Shown: positions 37,159 to 46,400, counted from the first letter of the stretch. The stretch: 64,000 bases of DNA from Alphaproteobacteria bacterium (GCA_004295055.1 SHNJ01000017.1:1-64000), one strand, 5' to 3'. Translations and numbers: made by a program. Notes: generated by a model not told the origin, from the sequence alone.

Positions 37159-37198
37159 CTGTCGCATAAATTACCTAAAACCGTAACATTACTGTCCC
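37159..37198 (+). promoter_or_regulatory. Probable Pho box upstream of olsB
   Basis: Four 7-bp units at exact 11-bp spacing: CTGTCGC (37159), ATTACCT (37170), CCGTAAC (37181) and CTGTCCC (37192), with AT-rich linkers. Units one, three and four match the PhoB half-site CTGTCAT well. CCGTAAC-ATTA-CTGT almost repeats the pstS Pho box. It ends 40 bp before the olsB ATG. Confidence 0.6.
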
Positions 37199-37238
37199 TT
37201 TTGATCGTTATAAAAATAACCAAACAACGGGGACGCCT

Positions 37239-38096
37239 ATGGAAGCTATTCATTATCACGTGACTAAACCTGCTGTCCTTATGCCATTCGCCACGCCCGT
37301 GCCATCGCAATTTTTCGGCACGATGGAGGCGCGCCTGGCATCCGATGAATCGGAAATTCGTGCCGCGCAACAACTGCGCTATAAAATCTTCTACGAAGAA
37401 ATGGGCGCGAAACCAACCCCAGAATTTCAGAAACAAAAACGCGATTTCGATAAATACGACGATGTTTGCGATCACCTGCTGATTTTGGATCATAAGATCG
37501 GCAAGGGTCCGGATGCGATTGTCGCCACCTATCGTTTGATTCGCCAATCCGCCGCGGAGGCAGTTGGCGGTTTTTATTCCACGGCGGAATACGATATTTC
37601 TAAAATCATGCAATTTCCAGGGAACTTGTTGGAACTTGGCCGGTCTTGCGTGCATGAAAAATACCGCACCCGTCCAACCATGCAGTTATTATGGCGCGGC
37701 ATCGCTGGATATGTATTTCATCACAAATTGGATTTGATGTTCGGCTGCGCCAGTTTTCATGGCAATGATGTCATGGCGCACGCGGAATCTTTATCTTATT
37801 TATATCATTATCATTTGGCGCCGGAACGGTTGCGCGCCAAAACGCTGCCTGATTTATATGTCGATATGAATTTGATGCCGAAAGAATCGATCGATCCCAA
37901 GCGCGCATTGATGGCCTTGCCTCCATTGATCAAGGGCTATATGCGGCTTGGCGGATTTTATGGCGATGGCGCGTATATCGACCAGCAATTCAATTCCATC
38001 GATGTTTTTGTGATGGTGCAAACCGATCAAATAACCGACAAATATTTTAAATATTATGAACGCACGACCATTACCAATGGAAGCGAGGAGGAGTAA
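37239..38096 (+). CDS. olsB: Ornithine-acyl-ACP N-acyltransferase (OlsB)
   Basis: GNAT-like N-acyltransferase of 285 residues, predicted to attach a 3-hydroxy fatty acid to ornithine, forming lyso-ornithine lipid. Family features are MEARLASDESEIRAAQQLRY, KIFYEEMGA, LLELGRSCVHEKYRTRPTM and LDLMFGCASFHG. A related acyl-homoserine-lactone-synthase-like family shares the fold, but the following olsA-type gene supports OlsB. GGGG precedes the ATG. A probable Pho box upstream suggests induction in phosphate starvation. Confidence 0.88.
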   Translation: MEAIHYHVTKPAVLMPFATPVPSQFFGTMEARLASDESEIRAAQQLRYKIFYEEMGAKPTPEFQKQKRDFDKYDDVCDHLLILDHKIGKGPDAIVATYRLIRQSAAEAVGGFYSTAEYDISKIMQFPGNLLELGRSCVHEKYRTRPTMQLLWRGIAGYVFHHKLDLMFGCASFHGNDVMAHAESLSYLYHYHLAPERLRAKTLPDLYVDMNLMPKESIDPKRALMALPPLIKGYMRLGGFYGDGAYIDQQFNSIDVFVMVQTDQITDKYFKYYERTTITNGSEEE

Positions 38097-38911
38097 TGGC
38101 GCAAATCCTGGCCGCTTTGCGTTTGATTGTTATCGTTATTATTACCCTGATATTGATGCCGGTGCAGGCGGTATTGGTTTTGCTGTTTCCGAGCCAATAT
38201 AGTTTGATCCCGATTTATTTTCATTCGATGTTATGCAGAATAATCGGCTTTGAAATCGAAGTGCTTGGCCCGGTCAGCCATAAACGCCCGACCTTGTTTA
38301 TTTCCAATCACAGTTCCTATCTCGATATTATTGTTCTCAGCTCTATTCTGCCGGTGTCGTTTGTGGCCAAGGCCGAAATTGCCGGATGGCCATTGTTTGG
38401 CTGGCTGGCGAAATTGCAAAAAACTGTCTTTATCAATCGCCGCCGCAGCGATGCCAAACAACATGTCGATCAAGTATCCAGGGCGCTGCATGCCGGGCAG
38501 AATCTGGTAATTTTTCCCGAAGGAACCAGCAGCGATCACAACCGTATCCTGCCTTTCAAACCGACTTTGCTGCGTGTTGCGGATTACAAAGTTGACGGCA
38601 AGCATATCGATGTTCAGCCTGTATGTATCAGTTTGCTGGGGGTAAACGGTTTGCCAGCCGGAAGATTTGAACGCCCCTATTACGCCTGGTTCGGCGATGT
38701 GGATTTAATCCCGCATCTATGGACTCTTTTGGGTCTTGGCCGGATGCAGATTCGGGTCGAATTTTTTGAACCTATCCGGGCGGATCAATTCGAAAATCAT
38801 AAATCCATGGCGCAATATTGCCAAAACTTGATTTCCTCAGCCCATTCCAAGGCCTTAACCGGGCGGGAGCCATTATCGCTTCCTCCGCAAATTGCGCTGC
38901 AACCCGCCTAA
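38096..38911 (+). CDS. olsA: Lyso-ornithine lipid O-acyltransferase / PlsC family (OlsA)
   Basis: Membrane acyltransferase of 271 residues. One or two N-terminal membrane segments (about residues 7-30) precede the PlsC domain with NHSSYLDI (HX4D catalytic motif) and FPEGTSSD (acyl-acceptor site). Adjacent to olsB with a TAATG overlap and a strong GAGGAGG ribosome binding site, it is most likely OlsA, completing ornithine lipid synthesis. It could also act as a general 1-acylglycerol-3-phosphate acyltransferase. Confidence 0.85.
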   Translation: MAQILAALRLIVIVIITLILMPVQAVLVLLFPSQYSLIPIYFHSMLCRIIGFEIEVLGPVSHKRPTLFISNHSSYLDIIVLSSILPVSFVAKAEIAGWPLFGWLAKLQKTVFINRRRSDAKQHVDQVSRALHAGQNLVIFPEGTSSDHNRILPFKPTLLRVADYKVDGKHIDVQPVCISLLGVNGLPAGRFERPYYAWFGDVDLIPHLWTLLGLGRMQIRVEFFEPIRADQFENHKSMAQYCQNLISSAHSKALTGREPLSLPPQIALQPA

Positions 38912-38987
38912 ACCATTGTCATTCCAAGAAAAATCAAGAGACTGCTGATCTTGACAGGGCAGACGATCCTGCTAGTTTGTCCTCATT

Positions 38988-39022
38988 CCCGGCCCAAATC
39001 GGTGCCGGGTTTGTTATTGTTG
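38988..39022 (+). terminator. Probable terminator after olsBA
   Basis: CCCGGC at 38988-38993 pairs with GCCGGG at 39004-39009 around a 10-base loop and is followed by TTTGTTATTGTT. The miaB start is only 6 bp beyond, so it could also act as an attenuator for miaB. Confidence 0.5.
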
Positions 39023-39027
39023 GGCTA

Positions 39028-40437
39028 ATGACGGAAAAGAAGACCAAAAAATTATTCATTAAAACCTATGGCTGCCAGATGAACGTATACGATTCTGGCC
39101 GCATGGCGGATTTATTGCGTCCATTGGGTTATGAAACCGGCGATTCGCCCGGCGATGCCGATATGATCATTCTGAATACCTGCCACATCCGTGAAAAAGC
39201 CACCGAAAAATTATTTTCCGACCTTGGCCGCTTAAAGCCATTCAAGCAGAAAAAAGAACAACAAGATGGCCGTATGATTCTAGCGGTTGCTGGCTGCGTT
39301 GCGCAGGCGGAAGGCGAGTTGATCGCATCCCGCGCGCCTTATGTCGATATGGTATTCGGTCCGCAAACTTATCATCGCTTACCGCAGATGGTGGCCGAAG
39401 CCAATCGTGCCGCCGGCTTGGTGTTGGATACCGATTTTCCCGCCGAAAGCAAATTCGATCATTTGCCCGAAGAACAGGGCACCAATGGCTCATCCGCATT
39501 TTTGGCTGTACAAGAAGGATGCGATAAATTCTGCACTTTTTGCGTTGTACCTTATACGCGCGGCTCGGAATTCTCGCGCCCAGCCCAGCAAATTTTGGAC
39601 GAAGCCAGGCGTTTAATCGACTCCGGCGTAAAGGAAATTACCTTATTGGGTCAGAATGTGAACGCTTTTCATGGCGACGGTCCGCGTGGCGATACTTGGA
39701 ATCTGGCGCAATTAATTTCGGCTCTTGCCGATATGAACGGATTGGAACGCATTCGATATACCACATCGCATCCATCCGATATGGACGATGATTTGATAAA
39801 TGCGCACGGACAAATCGAAAAACTGATGCCGTATTTACATCTGCCGCTGCAATCCGGTTCCAATAAGATATTGGAAGAAATGAACCGTAAACACACGGTG
39901 CAAAGTTATTTCGATATCATCGAGCGTCTGCGCCGGGTGCGGCCCGATATTGCCTTGTCGTCCGATTTTATCGTTGGATTTCCGGGCGAGAGCGAAAAAG
40001 ATTTCGAAGATACATTGAACGCCGTGCGCCAAGTTACTTACGCCAGCGCTTATTCTTTTAAATACAGCCCACGTCCAGGCACGCCGGCGGGAGCCTATGA
40101 ATCCCAGGTGCCTGAACCGGTAAAAGAAGAGCGTTTGGCCAGATTGCAGTCTTTGTTAACCATTCAACAAACCGCCTTTAACAGCAGCAAATTGGGCGAA
40201 GTTTTGCCGGTTTTGTTCGACCGGGAAGGCAAGCGCGATGGCCAATTAATGGGCAAAACCCCGTTTTTGCAATCGTTATATGTGGACAATGCCAATCCGC
40301 GCCTACAGGGTCAAATTGTCCCCGTTCGCGTGACCGGCGCATTTCAAAATGGCCTCAAAGGTGAAATTCTGCTACAAGAAAAAGATACCATGAACGCGCC
40401 TGTAAACATTTCCTTTCCGCAAGAGGCTGCAATTTGA
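39028..40437 (+). CDS. miaB: tRNA-2-methylthio-N6-dimethylallyladenosine synthase MiaB
   Basis: Radical-SAM methylthiotransferase modifying A37 of tRNAs that read UNN codons. The N-terminal UPF0004 domain has KTYGCQMNVYDS and NTCHIRE. The radical SAM cluster motif is CDKFCTFCVVPYTRG, and the C-terminal TRAM domain covers about residues 380-445. Length 469 residues. I start at MTEKKTKKLF; the open frame reaches 70 codons further up but crosses the olsA end and the hairpin. Overlaps phoH by 4 bp. Confidence 0.97.
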   Translation: MTEKKTKKLFIKTYGCQMNVYDSGRMADLLRPLGYETGDSPGDADMIILNTCHIREKATEKLFSDLGRLKPFKQKKEQQDGRMILAVAGCVAQAEGELIASRAPYVDMVFGPQTYHRLPQMVAEANRAAGLVLDTDFPAESKFDHLPEEQGTNGSSAFLAVQEGCDKFCTFCVVPYTRGSEFSRPAQQILDEARRLIDSGVKEITLLGQNVNAFHGDGPRGDTWNLAQLISALADMNGLERIRYTTSHPSDMDDDLINAHGQIEKLMPYLHLPLQSGSNKILEEMNRKHTVQSYFDIIERLRRVRPDIALSSDFIVGFPGESEKDFEDTLNAVRQVTYASAYSFKYSPRPGTPAGAYESQVPEPVKEERLARLQSLLTIQQTAFNSSKLGEVLPVLFDREGKRDGQLMGKTPFLQSLYVDNANPRLQGQIVPVRVTGAFQNGLKGEILLQEKDTMNAPVNISFPQEAAI

Positions 40438-41450
40438 CCCCCTCCGACAATCAAAACGGCGATACCGCCGTTTCCACTTATTTGCAATTTGATGATAACC
40501 GTTTGCTGTCGATGCTGTTTGGCGAATACGACAAGTATATCAGCCGCATGGAACAGCAGTTGGGCGTCAGCGTCCTGGCGCGAGGCAATCAGATTTTAAT
40601 TTCCGGTTTGGTTGGTCCTGTGGAAATTGCCAAAACCGCGTTGAAAACTTTGTACAAGCGCCTTGAAAAAGGATTGATGATCAGCGTATCCGAAGTCGAT
40701 GCCGCCATGCGCATGGCAAGCGAATCTTCGACGCGCAAGCAATTTACCGACGAAGCGCGCAATGATGGCGCTGCAATCCGGACGCGGCGGAAACAAATAA
40801 CCGCGCGCACGCCAAAACAAGCCGAATATATGAAATTGCTGCAGGAGAATGATTTGACCTTCGGTTTGGGCCCAGCCGGTACCGGTAAAACATATTTGGC
40901 AGTCGCGATGGGTGTATCGTTGCTGATGGATAATAAGGTTGAGCGTATCGTATTGTCGCGCCCGGCCGTCGAGGCGGGGGAACGTTTGGGATTTTTGCCC
41001 GGCGATCTGCGCGAAAAAATCGATCCGTATTTGCGTCCGCTTTATGATGCTTTGTACGATATGATGCCGGCCGATCAGGTGTTGCGCCGCATTGCCAGCA
41101 ATGAAATTGAAATCGCGCCACTGGCATTCATGCGCGGACGGACTTTGTCCAATGCGTTCGTGATTCTGGACGAGGCGCAAAATACCACATCGGTGCAAAT
41201 GAAAATGTTTTTGACGCGCTTGGGCGAGGGATCGAAAATGGCCGTCACTGGCGATTTGTCCCAGGTCGATTTGCCGCGTGGCGTCCGATCCGGTCTCCGC
41301 GATGCGGCCGAAGCGCTGAAAGGCATTGAAGGCGTTGGTTTTTGTCAGTTTGCGGACGCGGATGTGGTGCGTCATCCGCTGGTTACCCGTATCGTTCGCG
41401 CCTATGCAAGTTTCGAGAAGAATATTTACGACAAGTCCGAATCGGCTTAG
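40434..41450 (+). CDS. PhoH-like ATPase (YbeZ)
   Basis: PhoH-family P-loop NTPase of 338 residues, usually linked to YbeY and ribosome or RNA quality control. An N-terminal KH-like region (about 40-85) precedes the ATPase with Walker A FGLGPAGTGKTYLAVAMG, Walker B AFVILDEAQNTT, and SRPAVEAGERLGFLPGDLRE. Start is TTG overlapping the miaB TGA, with AAGAGG before it. Despite the name, it is not shown to belong to the phosphate regulon here. Confidence 0.95.
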   Translation: MTPSDNQNGDTAVSTYLQFDDNRLLSMLFGEYDKYISRMEQQLGVSVLARGNQILISGLVGPVEIAKTALKTLYKRLEKGLMISVSEVDAAMRMASESSTRKQFTDEARNDGAAIRTRRKQITARTPKQAEYMKLLQENDLTFGLGPAGTGKTYLAVAMGVSLLMDNKVERIVLSRPAVEAGERLGFLPGDLREKIDPYLRPLYDALYDMMPADQVLRRIASNEIEIAPLAFMRGRTLSNAFVILDEAQNTTSVQMKMFLTRLGEGSKMAVTGDLSQVDLPRGVRSGLRDAAEALKGIEGVGFCQFADADVVRHPLVTRIVRAYASFEKNIYDKSESA

Positions 41451-41459
41451 TTGTTGATT

Positions 41460-42008
41460 ATGAAACCTAAAACCAAAAAAAGAAAAATCCGGCCCCGATC
41501 GTCTGTGAAGGCATATGTGATTTGTGATGTGGCCGGATGGAAAAAAATATCCGCCGTTGAATCTAAATGCCGCAAATGGGCCGCCGCAGCGGCCAGCGCG
41601 GTTTTAGGGGGATCGCGCGCCGAACTGACAATAGTTCTAAGCAATGACAAGTTATTGAAACGGCTGAATTGCGATTGGCGCGGAAAAAATAAACCGACCA
41701 ATGTTTTGTCTTTTCCAAATTATGACCGCGTTATTGTGAAGGCACTGCAAAAAAAACGCGGGGTAAAAGAGCCATTAATGCTGGGCGATGTGGCGATTGC
41801 CTTGGAAACCGTTAAGCGCGAAGCCAAGACCCAACATAAAACTATCGAAGCGCATTTGGCGCATATGGTGATTCACGGAACCCTGCATTTGCTGGGCCAC
41901 GACCATATGGTCCAAAAACAGGCTAAATATATGGAAACATTGGAAAAAAATATTTTGCGCCAATTCGGTTTTTCTAACCCATATGAATATGGTAAGGTGA
42001 AAAAATAA
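41460..42008 (+). CDS. ybeY: Endoribonuclease YbeY
   Basis: Metal-dependent endoribonuclease for 16S rRNA 3' maturation and ribosome quality control. The zinc-binding HGTLHLLGHDH motif with three His residues and TNVLSFPN are diagnostic. Length 182 residues, with a basic N-terminal extension of about 20 residues (KPKTKKRKIRPRSS). I use the ATG, preceded in frame by TTG codons that could also serve. Nine bases after phoH; conserved phoH-ybeY-corC order. Confidence 0.95.
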   Translation: MKPKTKKRKIRPRSSVKAYVICDVAGWKKISAVESKCRKWAAAAASAVLGGSRAELTIVLSNDKLLKRLNCDWRGKNKPTNVLSFPNYDRVIVKALQKKRGVKEPLMLGDVAIALETVKREAKTQHKTIEAHLAHMVIHGTLHLLGHDHMVQKQAKYMETLEKNILRQFGFSNPYEYGKVKK

Positions 42009-42011
42009 ATT

Positions 42012-42905
42012 ATGATCGATTCCACACCCTCGCAGTCGCTGGTATCCCTGTTTAAAAATTGGCTTTTGCGCAAAATTGGCCGCAGCAAGGCCGAACAGGA
42101 TCTGCGCGAAACTATCGAAGAAATCATCGAAGACCGTGTTGAGGAACAATCCCCAATCGCCGGGGATGAAAAAAAATTATTGGCCAATATTCTGCGGCTT
42201 TCGGGCGTAACGGTGAACGACGTCATGGTTCCGCGATCCGATATTATCGCGGTCGAAGCCAGCCTGCCATTTAACGATATTGTAAAGGCGGTGATCGAAT
42301 CCGGACATTCCCGTTTGCCGGTGTACCGGGAAACTTTGGATGATGTGATCGGAATTGTGCATATCAAGGATGTGTTTTCTTGCTATGCGCAGGAAAAATC
42401 CGCCGATCTGCACCGCTTGTTTTTGCCGCCTTTATTCATTTCGCCAAGCATGCGGGCGCTGGATTTATTATTGAAAATGCGGGTCACGCATAAGCATTTG
42501 GCGCTGGTGGTTGATGAATATGGCGGAACAAACGGTCTTGTCACCATCGAGGATTTGATCGAGGAAATCGTCGGCGAAATCGAAGACGAACATGATGTGG
42601 CGGAGGCGCCGAAATTAATGCCGCGCCCTGATGGAACGGTGTTTGCCGATGCGCGCGCGACGATTGAAGAATTCGAAGACTGGGCAGGCCCAATTTTGGA
42701 TGATGAGGAACGCGAAGAAATTGACACGGTCGGCGGACTTGTATTCGCCCTGATCGGCCGCGTTCCAGGGCGCGGTGAAATTGTCACCCATCCATCCGGA
42801 TTGGAATTTGAAATTATCGATGCAGATCCACGCCGTATTAAGCGGGTGCGGGTAAAGAAAACGCCGCTTGCCACGCCGGAATTGAAAAAAACCGCCGATG
42901 CTTAA
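42012..42905 (+). CDS. CorC/HlyC-type CBS-domain protein (YbeX-like)
   Basis: Soluble protein of 297 residues with two CBS domains (about residues 70-190, with VNDVMVPRSDIIAVEA and SGHSRLPVYRETLDDVIGIV) and a C-terminal CorC_HlyC domain (about 205-285). It lacks the membrane DUF21 domain, so it is the short YbeX/CorC form tied to magnesium or cobalt homeostasis and, by position, to ribosome metabolism and Lnt. It overlaps lnt by 8 bp. Confidence 0.93.
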   Translation: MIDSTPSQSLVSLFKNWLLRKIGRSKAEQDLRETIEEIIEDRVEEQSPIAGDEKKLLANILRLSGVTVNDVMVPRSDIIAVEASLPFNDIVKAVIESGHSRLPVYRETLDDVIGIVHIKDVFSCYAQEKSADLHRLFLPPLFISPSMRALDLLLKMRVTHKHLALVVDEYGGTNGLVTIEDLIEEIVGEIEDEHDVAEAPKLMPRPDGTVFADARATIEEFEDWAGPILDDEEREEIDTVGGLVFALIGRVPGRGEIVTHPSGLEFEIIDADPRRIKRVRVKKTPLATPELKKTADA

Positions 42906-44406
42906 TTTTCATCGCGATAGTATTTTACATCGCGCCGATAAAATCGTGCGGGCATCCGGCCTTAGAAAATATTTTTGTTTGTGGGCGCTTGGCGCAATCG
43001 CCGCGCTAGCCATGCCGCCATTATATTTTTTTCCAGGAATTTTGATCGGATACGCGGCTTTGTATGTATTGCTGGCGCGTTCCGGCAGTGCGCGGGAAGC
43101 GGCTTGGATGGGATTTTTCTTTCATCTTGGCTATTTTATGATCGGACTTTATTGGATAAACGCGGCGTTGCTGGTCGATCTTTCCTTTGCTTGGATGATT
43201 CCTTTGTGCGCGATTGGATTGCCGGCATTGCTGTCTTTATACGGGGCGTTGTTGGGGGGGGCCACCAAACTGACGGCTAAAAAATATTCTTTCGGTACCA
43301 TGCCCCACGCTTTCTGTTTTGTTGCGTTGTTCTTTTTGTGCGAATGGATTCGCGGACATGCTTTAACCGGGTTTCCGTGGAATTTGACAGGATATGGTTT
43401 TGGATTCAGCGATTATTTGGTGCAAACCGCATCGATCGTTGGCGCTTATGGTCTTGGCGCTATTGTCGCTTTTTTTTCAGTGGCGCTGGCTTGCTGGGTT
43501 TTGGGTTGTAAAAGATTGCTGGCCGCATCCGGCGTGTTATTGATTGCCATGGCTGCATTCGGTGTTTGGCGATTGCCAGCCGCGGCAATGGACACGGTGC
43601 CAGATGTACGACTAAGGTTGGTTCAAGGCAATATCGCCCAGGAATTGAAATGGGATCACAAATCAATTCAGAAAAATTTTTATAAATACCTTGATCTTTC
43701 CACGTTGCCGGCGGCTAAGCCGCCAACGCATATCATCTGGCCGGAAACGGCAGTATCTTTCTTGTTGGATAAGAATCCGGAAGCAATGGCCGCTATTCAG
43801 GAAATAGTGCCGGTAAATGGCGCTGTAATTCTGGGGGCGCCGCGCGTGGATTATGCAGACCCGTCGTCTCCCGATCCGGAAATTAAAAATATTTACAATA
43901 GCATTCTTGGAATTGACTCCAATCGTACTATATTATTTTCATACGATAAGTCGCATTTGGTGCCATTCGGCGAATATGTGCCGTTACCCGGATGGTTCGG
44001 TATAAAAAAATTGGTGTCGGGAATTTTCGATTATACTCCCGGTCCGGGACCGCAAACCGTAACGATTGATGGATTGCCGCCATTCAGCCCATTGATTTGT
44101 TATGAGATCATTTTCCCGGGACGAGTCACCGATGGTACCGGTCGCGCGAAATGGTTGTTGAATCTTACCAATGACGGTTGGTATGGCAACACCGCAGGAC
44201 CGTATCAACATTTGGCCGAAGCGCGCATGCGGGCGGTGGAAGAAGGTTTGCCCATCGTGCGTGTGGCGAATACCGGTATAAGCGCGGTAATAGATCCTTA
44301 TGGCAGAACTGTGGATCAATTGCCATTAGGCCAGGGCGGGATTCTGGATATTTCCTTGCCCCAATCGTTACCCACGGCAACCTTTTATACGAAAGTAATA
44401 AAATAA
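42898..44406 (+). CDS. lnt: Apolipoprotein N-acyltransferase
   Basis: Integral inner-membrane enzyme that adds the third acyl chain to lipoproteins. Six or so membrane helices occupy the first 200 residues, and the nitrilase-like domain follows. Catalytic Glu is in HIIWPETAVSF, the Lys region in DKSHLVPFGEYVPLP, and the Cys in PLICYEIIFPG; LLNLTNDGWYG is also typical. Length 502 residues is normal. Overlaps corC. Confidence 0.97.
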   Translation: MLNFHRDSILHRADKIVRASGLRKYFCLWALGAIAALAMPPLYFFPGILIGYAALYVLLARSGSAREAAWMGFFFHLGYFMIGLYWINAALLVDLSFAWMIPLCAIGLPALLSLYGALLGGATKLTAKKYSFGTMPHAFCFVALFFLCEWIRGHALTGFPWNLTGYGFGFSDYLVQTASIVGAYGLGAIVAFFSVALACWVLGCKRLLAASGVLLIAMAAFGVWRLPAAAMDTVPDVRLRLVQGNIAQELKWDHKSIQKNFYKYLDLSTLPAAKPPTHIIWPETAVSFLLDKNPEAMAAIQEIVPVNGAVILGAPRVDYADPSSPDPEIKNIYNSILGIDSNRTILFSYDKSHLVPFGEYVPLPGWFGIKKLVSGIFDYTPGPGPQTVTIDGLPPFSPLICYEIIFPGRVTDGTGRAKWLLNLTNDGWYGNTAGPYQHLAEARMRAVEEGLPIVRVANTGISAVIDPYGRTVDQLPLGQGGILDISLPQSLPTATFYTKVIK

Positions 44407-44451
44407 TTATACGATTGAGAAATTAAGATTTATTTTTGTACATAAAAAAAG

Positions 44452-44509
44452 CTAAATTTAGTTTTACATTCATGACATAATGTACTAAATAAGCACGCTA
44501 TTGCATGCA
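44452..44509. promoter_or_regulatory. Cluster of small palindromes upstream of the XRE regulator
   Basis: Three dyads lie in the 183-bp AT-rich gap between lnt and the regulator gene: CTAAATTTAG (44452-44461), TACATT with AATGTA (44465-44484), and TGCATGCA (44502-44509). They could be operators for the helix-turn-helix protein encoded downstream; this is inference. Confidence 0.35.
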
Positions 44510-44589
44510 TAATTTGTTTGCAACATGTGTTGTTTATGTTGAATATTACACCGATATGCTTTATGACAAAAAAGAGAACCAGAGAAGAT

Positions 44590-45045
44590 ATGACCGTATT
44601 GGCTAAAAACACAAAGAAAGAAGGGCGTGCTACATCCCTTGATGAATATGTCGGTGGACGCGTGCGTATGCGCCGCACATTGATGGGGATGAGTCAGGAA
44701 AAACTGGCGGAAGCACTCGGCATTACTTTCCAGCAAGTACAAAAGTACGAACGCGGCGTCAACCGCGTCGGCGCAAGCCGTTTGTACGATCTCAGCACTA
44801 TTCTTGAAGTTCCGGTCAGCTTCTTTTTTGAAGGCCTGGTGGCCAATCAAAAATCTACAGGCAAAAAATCCAAACTGCGTTTGGGTGTTGCGGCATCAAA
44901 ATCAAAATACACCGCGGAAAAAGAAAGCCACGATCGCGAAATTCTGGAATTGGTTCGGGCCTATAAAGCCATTCCAAACGCCGATATGCGCCGTTCGGTT
45001 CTGGATATGATCCGTTCATTGGCCAAAAAAACCGGCGATCAATAA
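44590..45045 (+). CDS. XRE-family helix-turn-helix transcriptional regulator
   Basis: Regulator of 151 residues. The HTH_XRE domain spans about residues 22-80 (VGGRVRMRRTLMGMSQEKLA, then FQQVQKYERGVNRVGASRL). It is followed by a polar linker and a C-terminal helix (DREILELVRAYKAIPNADMR). Conserved next to lnt and metK in many alphaproteobacteria. I choose the ATG preceded by AGAGAAG; the frame extends upstream to other possible starts (44536, 44563) without ribosome binding sites. Target genes unknown. Confidence 0.9.
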   Translation: MTVLAKNTKKEGRATSLDEYVGGRVRMRRTLMGMSQEKLAEALGITFQQVQKYERGVNRVGASRLYDLSTILEVPVSFFFEGLVANQKSTGKKSKLRLGVAASKSKYTAEKESHDREILELVRAYKAIPNADMRRSVLDMIRSLAKKTGDQ

Positions 45046-45057
45046 GCGTTTAGTCTT

Positions 45058-45122
45058 GGTTTGACTATCCCTTTATCTTCTTATATAAGGGTATCCTTAT
45101 CTATTCTGTAAGGATCAAACCC
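45058..45122 (+). promoter_or_regulatory. metK promoter and leader with sequestered Shine-Dalgarno
   Basis: Two readings of the same DNA. As promoter: TTGACT (45061-45066) and TATAAG (45084-45089) with 17-bp spacing, start about 45096. As RNA: TAAGGAT (45109-45115), containing the Shine-Dalgarno, pairs with ATCCTTA (45093-45099). In a longer transcript GGTTTGA (45058-45064) also pairs with TCAAACC (45115-45121), and CCCTT (45069-45073) with AAGGG (45087-45091), giving a three-way junction that closes two bases before the ATG. The ribosome-site hairpin exists in both readings. Confidence 0.5.
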
Positions 45123-46340
45123 ATGATTTTCGCCCGCTCTCTCGCCAAAAAATTGCTGCCAGCCAATGAAACCGCCTTGAACGATTTCGTGTTTACTTCG
45201 GAATCCGTATCCGAAGGCCATCCTGATAAAATTTGCGATCGTATTTCCGATGCGATTCTGGATGCATTTATGCAGGCTGATCCGCAATCGCGCACCGGCA
45301 TTGAAACGCTGGCGACCACCAACCGCGTAATTTTGGCCGGCGAAGTGCGCGGCCCGGCATCGATCAACAATGCCGATGTGATGACCCATATTGCACGCGA
45401 GACGGTGCGTAAAATCGGTTACGATCAAGAAGGCTTTCACTGGCAACGCATGGACGTGCATTGTTATATCCATTCGCAATCGACCGATATTGCGCAAGGC
45501 GTGGATGCTGGCGGCGGCAAGGACGAAGGCGCTGGCGATCAAGGCATTATGTTTGGCTATGCTTGCAATGAAACCGACGATTTAATGCCGGCGCCGATTT
45601 ACTACGCGCATAAAATTTTGCGCACTTTATCCGAAGCGCGGCACAGCGGCCAATTGGCCGATTTGCGTCCGGACGCAAAAAGCCAGGTCAGCCTGCAATA
45701 TAAAAATGGCCAGCCGACGGGATCTACCTGCGTCGTGGTATCGACCCAACATAAAGACGGCTTGCCAACTCATGCGGTGCGTGAAATGGTTCGCCCAATT
45801 GTACAAAGCGTTCTGCCCGAAGGCTGGATGTGCGATGACAAAGATTTTTATGTCAATCCCACCGGTCGTTTCGTGATCGGCGGTCCTGACGGCGATGCGG
45901 GTTTGACTGGCCGGAAAATTATCGTCGATACATATGGCGGCGCGGCCCCGCATGGCGGCGGCGCGTTTTCGGGCAAGGATCCGACCAAGGTCGATCGCTC
46001 GGCTGCGTATGCCGCGCGTTATATGGCGAAAAACGTCGTTGCGGCCGGATTGGCGGATAAATGCTTGATCCAATTATCCTACGCTATCGGCGTCTCGCAT
46101 CCGTTGTCGGTTTATATCAACACATTCGGCACCGGCCAGGTGGATGAAGTGAAATTGGAAAAAACCTTGCGCGAGTTGGTAAATTTAACGCCACGCGGCA
46201 TCCGAACCCATTTGCAATTGAATCGTCCTATTTACGAACGCACGGCATCGTATGGCCATTTCGGCCGCGATCCGGAACGCGATGGCGGATTTTCTTGGGA
46301 AAAAACCGATCTGGTCGACCAGCTAAAACGCGCGTTTTAA
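45123..46340 (+). CDS. metK: S-adenosylmethionine synthetase
   Basis: Makes SAM from methionine and ATP. N-terminal signature [20 protein letters not shown], the [12 protein letters not shown] loop and the [19 protein letters not shown] motif with catalytic Lys residues are all present. Length 405 residues includes a 20-residue N-terminal extension before the usual start; no other in-frame ATG is close. AAGGA lies eight bases before the ATG inside a predicted hairpin, suggesting translational control. Confidence 0.98.
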   Translation: MIFARSLAKKLLPANETALNDFVFTSESVSEGHPDKICDRISDAILDAFMQADPQSRTGIETLATTNRVILAGEVRGPASINNADVMTHIARETVRKIGYDQEGFHWQRMDVHCYIHSQSTDIAQGVDAGGGKDEGAGDQGIMFGYACNETDDLMPAPIYYAHKILRTLSEARHSGQLADLRPDAKSQVSLQYKNGQPTGSTCVVVSTQHKDGLPTHAVREMVRPIVQSVLPEGWMCDDKDFYVNPTGRFVIGGPDGDAGLTGRKIIVDTYGGAAPHGGGAFSGKDPTKVDRSAAYAARYMAKNVVAAGLADKCLIQLSYAIGVSHPLSVYINTFGTGQVDEVKLEKTLRELVNLTPRGIRTHLQLNRPIYERTASYGHFGRDPERDGGFSWEKTDLVDQLKRAF

Positions 46341-46341
46341 A

Positions 46342-46355
46342 GGGTTTAGGGTTTA
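46342..46355 (+). repeat. Left heptamer arm: two GGGTTTA units
   Basis: GGGTTTA twice in tandem, starting one base after the metK stop. It is the inverse of the CCCTAAA array at 46754-46788, so the two flank a segment of about 400 bp. Confidence 0.7.
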
Positions 46356-46400
46356 CGGATTTTCCTTGTATAAAATATATTAAATTTTACGCTGAGGCGC

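Noticed and set aside
40596-41375. 259-residue minus-strand frame inside phoH
   Set aside because: Antisense to conserved ATPase motifs, His/Arg/Gln-rich composition typical of shadows.
44518-44589. Upstream extension of the XRE regulator
   Set aside because: The frame is open, but earlier starts lack ribosome binding sites and the extra residues are not expected in the family; the region holds palindromes.
45046-45122. Known SAM-II or SAM/SAH riboswitch before metK
   Set aside because: The hairpin layout is suggestive, but I could not match the conserved core of any known class.
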